NCBI GenBank assembly: GCA_016715965.1
Contig: JADJXG010000001.1
Coordinates: 1,989,501-2,053,500, forward strand
Direction of reading: 5' to 3'
Origin: Saprospiraceae bacterium
GTDB lineage: Bacteria; Bacteroidota; Bacteroidia; Chitinophagales; Saprospiraceae
Length of the DNA: 64,000 bases
Shown: in pieces, positions 56,801 through 64,000 of the stretch
How positions within the stretch are numbered: the first letter of the stretch is position 1
How the letters are laid out: every line of letters begins with the position of its first letter
Translations under genes and position numbers: made by a program
The notes under the pieces: generated by a model
Seen by the model: the letters and a program-made list of their open reading frames with translations, nothing else
Databases searched by the model: none
What the model was told of the DNA's origin: nothing

Positions 56801-57099
56801 TTGACCTTGGCGTTGCCCATGATTTTTATATCAATATTGGTAAAAAGAGAAATGCTTTTCAAGTCAGAATGGACATCATCAATTTCACCAATATGATAAA
56901 TCCAAGATGGGGCGTTGGAGACCGTCTGACAACAACTACACCATTGGTTGTTGCTTCTACTCCTGCTGATGCAGAGGGCAAGACCTTATACAGATTGCAA
57001 CAGTTTGGTGGTAATTTGATCAGCGAGTCTTACCAAAAAGCTGCCAACATTGCCGATGTATATAGGATACAGTTGGGCATCCGATATACCTTCAATTGA
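53827..57099 (+). CDS. TonB-dependent receptor, Oar-like
   Basis: From the ATG at 53827 the protein is 1,090 aa: signal peptide ending near VHAQ, then a CarboxypepD-regulatory-like domain (RGRVVDQNKEALPGVPVRAV), a plug domain from about residue 110 (EEVVITGN, later NNITVDGSYFNNSFGLAG and DAIEQIQVNIAPYDVRQGNF), and a long outer-membrane barrel ending YRIQLGIRYTFN with a terminal aromatic. The plug region VNTVTRSGTNQLQGSAYY is typical of Oar-type receptors. It imports or binds a large substrate using energy from TonB; the substrate is unknown. The GTG start at 53791 is less likely because it overlaps the promoter box. It is followed by a terminator at 57125, so it is its own unit. Confidence 0.93.
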   Translation: MKRSLHLIQRWAGLLFLVLSQTYAVHAQVTTSAVRGRVVDQNKEALPGVPVRAVHVPSGTEYVTVSQTNGSFIMTGMRVGGPYKISASFIGYEASQISDLYLSLGVTSDISFMLKEQSTTLEEVVITGNTDPIMSSNRTGAATSVNRASISTLPTITRRIGDFTRLTPQSRGNSFVGTDDRLNNITVDGSYFNNSFGLAGQPGDRTGVSPISLDAIEQIQVNIAPYDVRQGNFVGAGVNTVTRSGTNQLQGSAYYLFRNESLVGTRAAENVLSVGKFNYKQAGFTLGGPLVKNKLFFFASYEQENLTEPATTFRANRGGEAVTGNVTRVLASDLDSLSKYLRTKFNYETGPYQGYDNQTGANKFLVKLDYNISNKSKLSFRYNHLDSDTDVLLSNSSSLGFGNRRSNTNGLNFLNSNYQIIENIRSFIAEWNTTFGNNMSNSLIAGYTFQDESRRSRGGVFPMVDILKEGTVYTTFGFEPFTPNNELRYSTFQLQNNFNIYKNNHTITLGVSAERYESENVFFPGSQSAYVYNSLEDFYADAEGFLADPNRMASPVSLRRFQVRWSNIPGQEKPIQPLEVFFGGIYGQDVWTVNNKLNITAGLRVEVPFFGNTALKNSEVDTLNFRDEDGNTVRYSTDKLPDPNILFSPRLGFNFDVDGTRRTQVRGGTGIFTGRPAYVWISNQVGNNGILTGFERLDNTTTRPFNPDPDTYKPETVNGTPASQYELALTDPSFRFPQVWRSNIAIDQKLPLGLVATVELLYNRELNGIYYINANLPAPSGNFTGADDRERWTAGNKIVSKIDNAIVLKNQNVGSGYNFAASIERIANDGFYFKAGYSYGVAQNTVDAGSVAFGSWNNNQHAGNPNNPGLGFGNNMLGHRAFGAMSYKVQYEKGRGATTFSLFFDAFSQGVASYVFSGDLNGDGGTANDLIYIHRDKSEMNFQEYSASGKTFTVDQQRDAWEKFIEQDDYLSKNRGSYAKRGGILLPMVQRLDLGVAHDFYINIGKKRNAFQVRMDIINFTNMINPRWGVGDRLTTTTPLVVASTPADAEGKTLYRLQQFGGNLISESYQKAANIADVYRIQLGIRYTFN

Positions 57100-57124
57100 T
57101 CAAATTTTGTAACTAAAGTTATTC

Positions 57125-57156
57125 AAAGGGCTGCCTGTTCAGGCGGCCCTTTTTTG
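57125..57156 (+). terminator. Intrinsic terminator after TonB-dependent receptor
   Basis: GGGCTGCCTG (57128-57137) pairs with CAGGCGGCCC (57140-57149) with one G-T wobble, followed by T6. Confidence 0.88.
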
Positions 57157-57159
57157 TGC

Positions 57160-57191
57160 ATTGAGGAATTCGAGAAGATCCCTTACTTTTG
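57160..57191 (+). promoter_or_regulatory. Promoter of isoaspartyl peptidase gene
   Basis: ATTG (57160-57163) and TACTTTTG (57184-57191) are separated by 20 bases, matching the Bacteroidota -33/-7 layout well. The ATG follows 17 bases later, at 57209. Confidence 0.6.
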
Positions 57192-57208
57192 ATTGAAACT
57201 GCAAAAAC

Positions 57209-58237
57209 ATGAATCACTTTGTTCAGACGATGCAATCTTTTTGGATATACCTTTTATTTTTAGTTCTTCTTCCATCTTGTAAGAAAGAAATACAAATACA
57301 TGACTACTCCATCGCCATTCATGGAGGTGCCGGCACCATCCTTCGTGCAGAAATGAGTTCGGAGAAAGAAAAAGAATATATCACAGCACTGAACACTGCC
57401 TTAGACATCGGTGAAAATATTCTGAAAGAAGGCGGGACGGCAATGAATGCTGTGGAACAGGTTATTGTTTATCTGGAAGATAATCCATTGTTTAATGCAG
57501 GAAAGGGAGCAGTATTTAACAACAAAGGCGAACATGAATTGGATGCAAGCATCATGGATGGTCAGACAGGTAAGGCGGGTGCGGTCGGCGGAGTCAAGAC
57601 GATCAAAAATCCAATTCGCCTGGCAAGAATGGTCCTGGAGAAAAGTCCACATGTATTTTTAATGGGTCGAGGTGCTGAGTCCTTTGCGCTGGGAAATGGA
57701 ATGGACACCGTACCCAATGAATGGTTTGACACAGAATTCCGAAAACAATCCTGGAACAAGGCTCTTGAAGCGGAAGCGAAAGATAGCCTGGATGCACTTG
57801 GGATGAAACAAGCGAGATCAGATTCAAAATTTGGTACAGTAGGTTGTGTTGCACTGGATCAGAAAGGAAATCTGGCTGCCGGAACTTCTACCGGAGGGAT
57901 GACCAATAAAAAGTGGGGTAGGTTGGGCGATGCACCCATTATTGGTGCAGGAACTTATGCAGAAAACGAAGTAGTGGCTGTATCATGCACGGGACATGGA
58001 GAATACTTTATCCGGAATGTGGTGGCTTATGATCTGGCCGCCAGAATGAAATATCAGGACAAGCATTTGGCTGAAGCAGTGCATGAAATCATCCACCTGA
58101 AACTAAAAAACATCGGAGGAGAAGGTGGCCTCATTGCAGTGGACCAAAAAGGCAACATCGAAATGGCCTTCAATACCGAGGGTATGTACAGAGCCTGTAC
58201 AAGAAAAGGTCAAAGGGAGGTAAAAATTTTTCATTAA
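57209..58237 (+). CDS. Isoaspartyl peptidase / type 2 L-asparaginase (Ntn hydrolase)
   Basis: This 342-aa protein belongs to the plant-type asparaginase family, which self-cleaves to expose a Thr nucleophile. Visible are SIAIHGGAGTILR (34-46), ENILKEGGTAMNAVE, NAGKGAVFNNKGEHELDASIMDG (the motif spans about 96-118), and the cleavage site DSKFGTVGCVALD with Thr210 as the expected nucleophile; STGGMTNKKWGRLGDAPIIG follows. It hydrolyses isoaspartyl dipeptides and L-asparagine. Unusually it has a lipoprotein signal with lipobox LPSC (Cys24), so it is envelope-anchored rather than cytoplasmic. It has a good promoter of its own and is followed 51 bases later by a C1 peptidase, so a peptide-degradation context is likely. 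Confidence 0.93.
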   Translation: MNHFVQTMQSFWIYLLFLVLLPSCKKEIQIHDYSIAIHGGAGTILRAEMSSEKEKEYITALNTALDIGENILKEGGTAMNAVEQVIVYLEDNPLFNAGKGAVFNNKGEHELDASIMDGQTGKAGAVGGVKTIKNPIRLARMVLEKSPHVFLMGRGAESFALGNGMDTVPNEWFDTEFRKQSWNKALEAEAKDSLDALGMKQARSDSKFGTVGCVALDQKGNLAAGTSTGGMTNKKWGRLGDAPIIGAGTYAENEVVAVSCTGHGEYFIRNVVAYDLAARMKYQDKHLAEAVHEIIHLKLKNIGGEGGLIAVDQKGNIEMAFNTEGMYRACTRKGQREVKIFH

Positions 58238-58264
58238 AAAATTTAATTACGAAGCTTTTCGTAT

Positions 58265-58272
58265 TACCTTTG
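58265..58272 (+). promoter_or_regulatory. -7 box of C1 peptidase gene (TACCTTTG)
   Basis: TACCTTTG matches TAnnTTTG and lies 16 bases before the ATG at 58289. A -33 element is not evident. Confidence 0.4.
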
Positions 58273-58288
58273 CCTAAAATTAAAAACA

Positions 58289-59446
58289 ATGAAAAAACTG
58301 CTCTTTTCTCTGGTCCTTTGTGGGCATTTATTTTGCATGGGCATTGCTCAAGATCAGCCATTTAAAATCAATCATTACGAATTTACTCCCGTCAAAATGC
58401 TGGAACGCACCCCTGTTCAGAACCAATTTAAGAGCGGAACCTGCTGGATTTATTCCACCCACTCCTTTTTGGAATCCGAGCTGATCAGAATGGGCAAAGG
58501 TGAACACGATCTGAGTGAGATGTACATCGCTCGCGCAGGCTACCTTGAAAAAGGAGAAAATTATGTTCGCCGCCAGGGAGCCACTGCCTTTGGTCAAGGT
58601 GCTGAGAACCACGATGTTTTTAATATCATTCGAGAGTATGGCTTAGTCCCCCAATCCATTTATTCTGGATTTCCAATGGGTCAGGACAAACCCATTCACG
58701 GAGAAGTAGAAGCGGTCTTAAAGGCCATGGTGGAAGCCATTGTCAAAAATCCGGATGGAAAGTTGCATCCCAATTGGCGCAAAGCCTATCAGGGCGCTGT
58801 TGATGGTTATTTTGGAACACCTCCTGCCAATTTTTTCTATCAGGGGAAAACCCATACTCCACAAAGTTTCTATGCATCTCTTGGATTAAATGCGGAGGAT
58901 TATATTCCTCTTACTTCTTTCAATCACCATCCATTTTACAAACCCTTTATACTTGAAATGTCGGACAATTGGTCCAATGGTATGTTCTACAACATTACGT
59001 TGGACGAATTGATGAATACCGTTGAAAATGCCATTCGCACAGGATACAGTGTATTGTGGGCTACTGATGTCAGCGAAAAAACATTCTCTGCCAAAAACGG
59101 ATTGGCCATTAATCCGCATCAGGCCTGGGAAGACATGGAGGAGGCTCAACGCGACAGCATTTGGAAGGCCCCACATCCTGAAAAGTATGTCACTCAGGAA
59201 GAGAGACAATCAGGATTTGATCATTTGGCTACCACTGACGATCACGGTATGCATATCGTAGGAATCGTCAAGGATCAAAAAGGAACAGACTATTTTGCAG
59301 TAAAAAATTCCTGGGGTACTTCTGCCAACAAAAATACCGGCGGATATTTGTATGCATCCAAAGCTTATTTTAGAAACAAAACCATGTCGGTGATGGTCCA
59401 CAAAAATGCCATTCCAAAAGAGATTCGAAATAAGTTGGGCATTTAA
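58289..59446 (+). CDS. Bleomycin-hydrolase-like C1 cysteine peptidase
   Basis: The 385-aa protein has a signal peptide (about 1-20, ending MGIAQ) and a papain-like C1B fold. The catalytic Cys52 sits in VQNQFKSGTCWIYSTHSFLE, His322 in DDHGMHIVGIVKD and Asn340 in AVKNSWGTS. Aminopeptidase C/bleomycin hydrolase proteins form hexameric cages and trim peptides from the N terminus; most are cytoplasmic, so the signal peptide indicates a periplasmic or secreted version, which is common in Bacteroidota. It lies 51 bases after the isoaspartyl peptidase gene but has its own -7 box. Confidence 0.92.
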   Translation: MKKLLFSLVLCGHLFCMGIAQDQPFKINHYEFTPVKMLERTPVQNQFKSGTCWIYSTHSFLESELIRMGKGEHDLSEMYIARAGYLEKGENYVRRQGATAFGQGAENHDVFNIIREYGLVPQSIYSGFPMGQDKPIHGEVEAVLKAMVEAIVKNPDGKLHPNWRKAYQGAVDGYFGTPPANFFYQGKTHTPQSFYASLGLNAEDYIPLTSFNHHPFYKPFILEMSDNWSNGMFYNITLDELMNTVENAIRTGYSVLWATDVSEKTFSAKNGLAINPHQAWEDMEEAQRDSIWKAPHPEKYVTQEERQSGFDHLATTDDHGMHIVGIVKDQKGTDYFAVKNSWGTSANKNTGGYLYASKAYFRNKTMSVMVHKNAIPKEIRNKLGI

Positions 59447-59493
59447 TTTTAATGCGATCGGGGATTGATCCTGCTGCACTCAATTTGGTATTC

Positions 59494-59501
59494 TATTTTT
59501 G
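59494..59501 (+). promoter_or_regulatory. -7 box of alpha/beta hydrolase gene (TATTTTTG)
   Basis: TATTTTTG fits TAnnTTTG, 16 bases before the ATG at 59518. No -33 match was found at the usual spacing. Confidence 0.4.
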
Positions 59502-59517
59502 CAATTAAATTTTTAAG

Positions 59518-60549
59518 ATGGCATCGATATTGCAGAGAATTCTGCCTTTAATTTGCTTGTTCTTTTTTGGATGCAGAATTGGAAATGCACAACTGACTCC
59601 TGACAAACTTGGATTTGAAAAATTGAGTCTGCACCATAAAAAATGGGGAGAAATCAATTATTACCATTTCACCAAAGGAGAAAAAAAAATAAAGCCGGTG
59701 CTCCTGTATTTAGATGGTTCAGGTGCTTATCCAATGTTTCAAATGATGGAAAGAGGAACGGGCAGTACCATTCCATTTGATTATAAAAAATTGGCGGAAG
59801 AGTATCATTTGTTGTTTATCAGCAAACCCGGAATTCCTTTTGCTGACAGTGTAAGCAGGGATCCCGAATCCAATCATCCACTGTATCCCACTCCGGATGA
59901 ATACACCCGTCGACTGTCTTTGGATTGGAGGGTCAACGCAGCAGATTTGGTGCTGAAAGATGCATTGAAAAAATGGAAAGTTGACAAACGAAAGATTGCC
60001 ATTCTTGGTTTTTCAGAAGGATTTCAGGTAGGCAGTAAATTGATCTCAGTCAACAAATCCATTACGCATGCCATTTTAATGGTCGGAAATGGCTTTACCC
60101 AGTTTTTTGATTTTATCATTCAAAACCGGATGGATGCCTTGAATGGAGTCATCAGCGAGGAAGATGCTCGCCGCAACATTGATTCACTTCATCAGGTTTT
60201 CGCTGACATCAAAAACGATCCGCTCAATACCGAAAAATCTTGGTATGGTCATAGCTATTTGAGATGGTCGAGTTTTTGTTCAGAGGAACCCATCGAATCT
60301 TTATTGAGAACAAATATTCCGGTTTATTTTGTCTCTTGTACAAAAGACCAAAATACATCTCCATTGGGATTGGATTATATTTATCTGCGTTCCGTTTTAG
60401 ATGGCAAGAAAAATTTGAAATACATCCATTACCCTTACGACCATGGCTTCAATGAGTTTATCACCGATGGTCAAGCAAATGTTTTGTCTGTTAAAAATCA
60501 CATGAGTGAAGCGATGGAAGAGGCTTTTACATGGTTGAGAAATCAATAG
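59518..60549 (+). CDS. Secreted alpha/beta hydrolase
   Basis: The 343-aa protein has an N-terminal signal (ILPLICLFFFGCRIGNAQ), in which a Cys also gives a possible but weak lipobox. The core shows LLYLDGSGAYPM (oxyanion region), a nucleophile elbow GFSEG with Ser166 and a late His309 in YPYDHGFNEF, matching the alpha/beta-hydrolase triad order. There are no further domains, so the substrate (ester, peptide or other) is unknown. It is 71 bases after the C1 peptidase gene, and convergent with the SRPBCC gene 13 bases downstream. Confidence 0.82.
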   Translation: MASILQRILPLICLFFFGCRIGNAQLTPDKLGFEKLSLHHKKWGEINYYHFTKGEKKIKPVLLYLDGSGAYPMFQMMERGTGSTIPFDYKKLAEEYHLLFISKPGIPFADSVSRDPESNHPLYPTPDEYTRRLSLDWRVNAADLVLKDALKKWKVDKRKIAILGFSEGFQVGSKLISVNKSITHAILMVGNGFTQFFDFIIQNRMDALNGVISEEDARRNIDSLHQVFADIKNDPLNTEKSWYGHSYLRWSSFCSEEPIESLLRTNIPVYFVSCTKDQNTSPLGLDYIYLRSVLDGKKNLKYIHYPYDHGFNEFITDGQANVLSVKNHMSEAMEEAFTWLRNQ

Positions 60550-60562
60550 AAATAAAAGCCAT

Positions 60563-61021
60563 TTAATTTTCTGAAATCTCCTTTAGTTTTTGCAAAGCTT
60601 TTGGCCAGGTTTCATTAAAATAATCCATGTATTCTTCCGTAATGTCAATGTCAACAATTACAGAGGTGACTCCGTTGTTTTCTTCTAATGTATAATTTTC
60701 CAGACCTCCGGCCCATTTTTCAACATCCGGGCCTTCCGTGATTTCCTTTTCTCCGTTCAACACACCATAGTGTCGGATGGACACAAAACGATGGGGTTCG
60801 CATTCTGCTATTTCTGAGACCATTCCTCCGCGTTCTCCGTTTTCACCGTAGCCAATAAAATACATTTTGGATCCCTTGCTCCATTCGCCTTCATAAGTGG
60901 AAGTTGGATTAAAGATCGAAGTCCATTGTTGGTAACTTTCAATTTGATCGAGCCCCAACATCGTGTTAAAAACTTTAGAAGCAGGGGCGTTTATTTTTAT
61001 GGAGTATTGTATTTTTTTCAT
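60563..61021 (-). CDS. SRPBCC-family protein (polyketide cyclase/START-like)
   Basis: The 152-aa protein is a single SRPBCC helix-grip domain: the start KKIQYSIKINAPASKVFNTM is typical, followed by EGEWSKGSKMYFIGYGENGE and a C-terminal helix (YFNETWPKALQKLKEI). Such proteins bind hydrophobic ligands; the ligand is unknown. No signal peptide is present. It follows another SRPBCC gene by two bases, so they are one operon. Confidence 0.85.
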   Translation of the reverse strand: MKKIQYSIKINAPASKVFNTMLGLDQIESYQQWTSIFNPTSTYEGEWSKGSKMYFIGYGENGERGGMVSEIAECEPHRFVSIRHYGVLNGEKEITEGPDVEKWAGGLENYTLEENNGVTSVIVDIDITEEYMDYFNETWPKALQKLKEISEN

Positions 61022-61023
61022 AA

Positions 61024-61446
61024 TTAAAAGGAGGTGGATTCAGTATATTTTTTAAAATTATCCAGTATGGCTTGCCAGCCTTGTTTTTGTAATTCAATTG
61101 AATTTACAGTTTCCGCATCAAATATCGTGGATATTTTGCATTGGCCATCGGTTATTTCAAAACTGGTATTTACTTTTCTGCCATCGGTCAAAGTATAAGC
61201 AATTTTCTTGAGTGGAATCAGCTCATCATAGATGGCTTCAAAATCAAAACCAAAGCTTCCATCTTTGGCTTCCATTCTGGCGCTGTATTTACCGCCTGGC
61301 CTTAGATCATTTTCAGCTTTCGGGCAACACCAACTGTCTGTGGCGAAGTTCCATTGGGTAATGTGATTTGGTTGCGTGTAACAGTCCCATACTTTTTGAA
61401 GGTCCGCGGCAATCAATGCTTCTATCTTAATTTTTGTTGTTTCCAT
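61024..61446 (-). CDS. SRPBCC/AHSA1-like protein
   Basis: The 140-aa protein starts METTKIKIEALIAADLQKVWDCYTQPNHITQW, which is the AHSA1/activator-of-Hsp90-like start of the SRPBCC superfamily, with RPGGKYSARMEAKDGSFGF in the middle and a C-terminal helix (GWQAILDNFKKYTE). It is probably a small ligand-binding or co-chaperone-like protein in the cytoplasm; no ligand is known. It is translated between a zinc-ribbon/HhH protein gene (five bases upstream) and a second SRPBCC gene (two bases downstream). Confidence 0.87.
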   Translation of the reverse strand: METTKIKIEALIAADLQKVWDCYTQPNHITQWNFATDSWCCPKAENDLRPGGKYSARMEAKDGSFGFDFEAIYDELIPLKKIAYTLTDGRKVNTSFEITDGQCKISTIFDAETVNSIELQKQGWQAILDNFKKYTESTSF

Positions 61447-61451
61447 TTATT

Positions 61452-61745
61452 TTAGGATTTAAATTGAAGTCCTTTATCAAATAACAATTTTCTTAATTTT
61501 GGCAATGAACCCGGTCCAAATCCGTGCAATTTTAGCAAATCTTGTTCACTGTAATTGGACAATTGTTCTGTGGTAAAAATTTTTTCCGATTCAAGAGCCC
61601 TGCGTGCGGGTGCACTCAGTACCGATAAAAATTGATCCTTGGGCTTTCGGGACTCCTCACAAATGGGACAACTCGGACAATCCGTACTTTTAAAATAGCG
61701 GTGTCCTTGCGGACAGATACGAAATGTTTGATTAGTTGGAGGCAT
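61452..61745 (-). CDS. Zinc-ribbon plus RNA-polymerase alpha-CTD/HhH-like protein
   Basis: The 97-aa protein has an N-terminal Cys/His region (FRICPQGHRYFKSTDCPSCP, four Cys and one His, likely zinc-binding) and a C-terminal helix-hairpin-helix resembling the RNA polymerase alpha C-terminal domain (LSNYSEQDLLKLHGFGPGS and a LPKLRKLL helix). The HhH could contact DNA. It is the first gene of a three-gene minus-strand operon with two SRPBCC proteins, a combination I recall from other Bacteroidota, and may regulate them. The tandem array begins about 115 bases upstream of its start. Confidence 0.78.
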   Translation of the reverse strand: MPPTNQTFRICPQGHRYFKSTDCPSCPICEESRKPKDQFLSVLSAPARRALESEKIFTTEQLSNYSEQDLLKLHGFGPGSLPKLRKLLFDKGLQFKS

Positions 61746-61861
61746 TTGATCAAGTTATTACCAATGCTTGGTTGGACAAAGGTAAATATAGATTTCATAT
61801 TTCAACAATACTCTTTTGAATTCTTGTCGGTGGAGACTGTATCTTTTGCGTAAATCTTAGC

Positions 61862-63868
61862 GCTCATTGCGGTTTTTATTCTTCACCGCAGAGATCGCAA
61901 AGGAAAGCGCAAAGTTGCGCAAAGTTTATCTTCTATTGTGGATTCGTTTTACACAAATTAAAATTACCAGATCTTAATAGTGTTGTTTCCTTTGATTTCA
62001 CCTATTTTCTTAGCGTTCTTTGCGGTTTTTATTCTTCACCGCAGAGCTCGCAAAGGAAAGCGCAAAGTTTCGTAAAGTTTATCTTCTATTGTGGATTCGT
62101 TTTATACAAATTAAAATTACCAGATCTTAATAGTGTTGTTTCCTTTGATTTCACCAATTTTCTTAGCGTCCTTTGCGGTTTTTTTTCTTCACCGCAGAGC
62201 TCGCAAAGGAAAGCGCAAAGTTGCGCAAAGTTTATCTTCTATTGTGGATTCGTTTTACACAAATTAAATTTACCATATCTTATTAGTGTTGTTTCCTTTG
62301 ATTTCACCAATTTTCTTAGCGTCCTTTGCGAAGATCTTAGCGTTCTTTGCGGTTTTTATTCTTCACCGCAGAGCTCGCAAAGGAAAGCGCAGAGTTTTAC
62401 AAAGTTTATCTTCTATTGTGGATTCTTTTTACACAGATTAAATTTACCAGATCTTGTTAGTGTTGTTTCCTTTGATTTCACCTATTTTCTTTGCGTTCTT
62501 TGCGGTTTTTATTCTTCACCGCAGAGCTCGCAAAGGAAAGCGCAAAGTTGCTCTATGTTTCTATTCTATATTCCATTCGTTTTACACAAAATAAAATTAC
62601 CAGATCTTAATAGTGTTGTTTCCTTTGAATTCAACTATTTTCTTAGCGTTCTATGCGGTTTTAATTCTTCACCGCAGAGCTCGCAAAGGAAAGCGCAGAG
62701 TTTTACAAAGTTTATCTTCTATTGTGGATTCTTTTTACACAGATTAAATTTACCATATCTTATTAGTGTTGTTCCCTTTGATTTCACCTATTTTCTTAGC
62801 GTTCTTTGCGAAGATCTTAGCGTCCTTTGCGGTTTTTATTCTTCACCGCAGAGCTCGCAAAGGAAAGCGCAGAGTTTTACAAAGTTTATCTTCTATTGTG
62901 GATTTGTTTTACACAAATCAAAATTACCATATCTTATTAGTGTTGTTTCCTTTGAATTCAACTATTTTCTTAGCGTTCTTTGCGAAGATCTTAGCGTCCT
63001 TTGCGGTTTTAATTCTTCACCGCAGAGCTCGCAAAGGAAAGCGCAAAGTTGCTCTATGTTTCTATTCTATATTCCATTCGTTTTACACAAATTAAAATTA
63101 CCAGTTCTTAATAGTGTTGGTTCCTTTGAATTCAACTATTTTCTTAGCGTTCTTTGCGAAGATCTTAGCGTCCTTTGCGGTTTTTATTCTTCACCGCAGA
63201 GATCGCAAAGGAAAGCGCAAAGTTGCGCAAAGTTTATCTTCTATTGTGGATTCGTTTTACACAAATTAAAATTACCAGATCTTAATAGTGTTGTTTCCTT
63301 TGATTTCACCTATTTTCTTAGCGTTCTTTGCGGTTTTTATTCTTCACCGCAGAGCTCGCAAAGGAAAGCGCAAAGTTTCGTAAAGTTTATCTTCTATTGT
63401 GGATTCGTTTTATACAAATTAAAATTACCAGATCTTAATAGTGTTGTTTCCTTTGATTTCACCAATTTTCTTAGCGTCCTTTGCGGTTTTTTTTCTTCAC
63501 CGCAGAGCTCGCAAAGGAAAGCGCAAAGTTGCGCAAAGTTTATCTTCTATTGTGGATTCGTTTTACACAAATTAAATTTACCATATCTTATTAGTGTTGT
63601 TTCCTTTGATTTCACCAATTTTCTTAGCGTCCTTTGCGAAGATCTTAGCGTTCTTTGCGGTTTTTATTCTTCACCGCAGAGCTCGCAAAGGAAAGCGCAA
63701 AGTTGCGCAAAGTTTATCTTCTATTGTGGATTCGTTTTACACAAATTAAAATTACCAGATCTTAATAGTGTTGTTTCTTTTGATTTCACCTATCTTCTTA
63801 GCGTTCTTTGCGGTTTTTATTCTTCACCGCAGAGCTCGCAAAGGAAAGCGCAAAGTTGCGCAAAGTGT
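61862..63868. repeat. Intergenic tandem array, 13 units of 153 or 174 bp
   Basis: The word CTTCACCGCAGAG recurs at 61881, 62034, 62187, 62361, 62514, 62667, 62841, 63015, 63189, 63342, 63495, 63669 and 63822. Spacings are 153 or 174 bases. The 21 extra bases of the long units come from a second copy of an AGCGT-TTTGCGAAGATCTT-like segment. Each unit has inverted text (CTTTGCGG... and ...CCGCAGAGCTCGCAAAG) that can form hairpins. The frame stays open because both periods are multiples of three, but the sequence is not a credible protein. Confidence 0.95.
63175..63698. repeat. Higher-order block, identical to 61867-62390
   Basis: About 524 bases, including the 153-153-174 order and the distinctive variants (GAGATCGC in the first unit, TTTCGTAAAG in the second, the T-extended GGTTTTTTTTC in the third), are identical to 61867-62390 with an offset of 1308 bases. 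Confidence 0.9.
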
Positions 63869-64000
63869 ATTATCAATTATGTATTCCCAAATATACTCCA
63901 ACTCTTTGGTTTATGTTGTAGCTGTACAAGCTTTCATTTACCCATAGATTTAAAAACTGAGCATTGATATTGTCAAAACCTAAATAAATATCATTTTACA
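63869..64000. other. Spacer at window end, no supported gene
   Basis: A minus-strand frame of about 41 codons (63873-63998) ends in the region and reads like ordinary protein (for example NINAQFLNLWVNESLYS), but it has an in-frame stop at its upstream end and no ATG, so it is only a possible remnant. Confidence 0.3.

Noticed and set aside
61862..63868. CRISPR array
   Set aside because: Units are 153-174 bases and similar over their whole length; there are no short repeats separated by unique spacers, and no cas genes in the window.
62555..63967. A 470-codon plus-strand open frame across the tandem array
   Set aside because: It is open only because both repeat periods (153 and 174) are multiples of three. 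The translation is a low-information Phe/Ser/Cys repeat with no domain, start context or signal.
63873..63998. Possible C-terminal end of a minus-strand gene at the window edge
   Set aside because: The translation looks protein-like, but an in-frame stop lies at its upstream end within the window and there is no ATG; at best a gene remnant.

Overview
The window looks like a chromosomal segment of a Bacteroidota bacterium, most likely of the Saprospiria (Saprospirales) type. The signs are type IX secretion (T9SS) type A sorting domains at the ends of giant HYR/SprB/DUF11 proteins, an Oar-like TonB-dependent receptor, promoter-like TAnnTTTG boxes with almost no Shine-Dalgarno sequences, many Cys-lipoproteins and AT-rich spacers. 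No rRNA, tRNA or CRISPR array was seen. The taxon is inferred from protein style, not from a marker gene.

Layout. 1-14.8 kb is an ordinary mixed region. It holds a truncated GNAT/FemAB-like acyltransferase, a coiled-coil lipoprotein with a degenerate OmpA-like tail, an M43 metalloprotease, a DUF6438 lipoprotein, a ROK kinase, a PhoD-type phosphatase, yidD, a DUF1272 protein, an M29 aminopeptidase, a TonB-CTD protein, a type II NADH dehydrogenase, an AFL-like lipase with a partner lipoprotein, and a TPR lipoprotein. 14.9-17.7 kb has an SPFH protein, a possible small RNA or terminator, and a divergent arsR-arsM arsenic pair. 17.75-21.2 kb is an exbB-exbD-exbD-tonB-tonB(CTD) energising operon on the minus strand.

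21.8-53.6 kb is the striking part: three consecutive plus-strand genes for giant secreted proteins. Each has a different N-terminal 'head': a C-type-lectin-like head, a multi-HYR head, and an 18.6-kb gene with 576-bp tandem repeats, SprB-like repeats and four DUF11 units. All three share a related C-terminal 'tail' of a Cys-rich ladder, a dockerin-like module, a cohesin-like module and a T9SS sorting domain. The tails of the first two are a 3.64-kb nearly identical direct repeat (four amino-acid differences when read across the frameshift). Its base composition differs from the heads and its edge falls inside the reading frames. The first copy is broken by loss of one C in a short C run. An intact 1.31-kb IS481-family element with a 7-bp target duplication sits between genes two and three.

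53.8-61.7 kb carries an Oar-like TonB-dependent receptor, which the Exb/Ton operon could energise, then an isoaspartyl peptidase/asparaginase, a bleomycin-hydrolase-like C1 peptidase, an alpha/beta hydrolase, two SRPBCC proteins and a small zinc-ribbon/helix-hairpin-helix protein. 61.86-63.87 kb is a 13-unit intergenic tandem array with 153- and 174-bp periods and a duplicated higher-order block. Overall the window reads as the surface and envelope biology of a particle- or polymer-associated bacterium: secreted adhesins, peptidases, outer-membrane uptake and its energisation.
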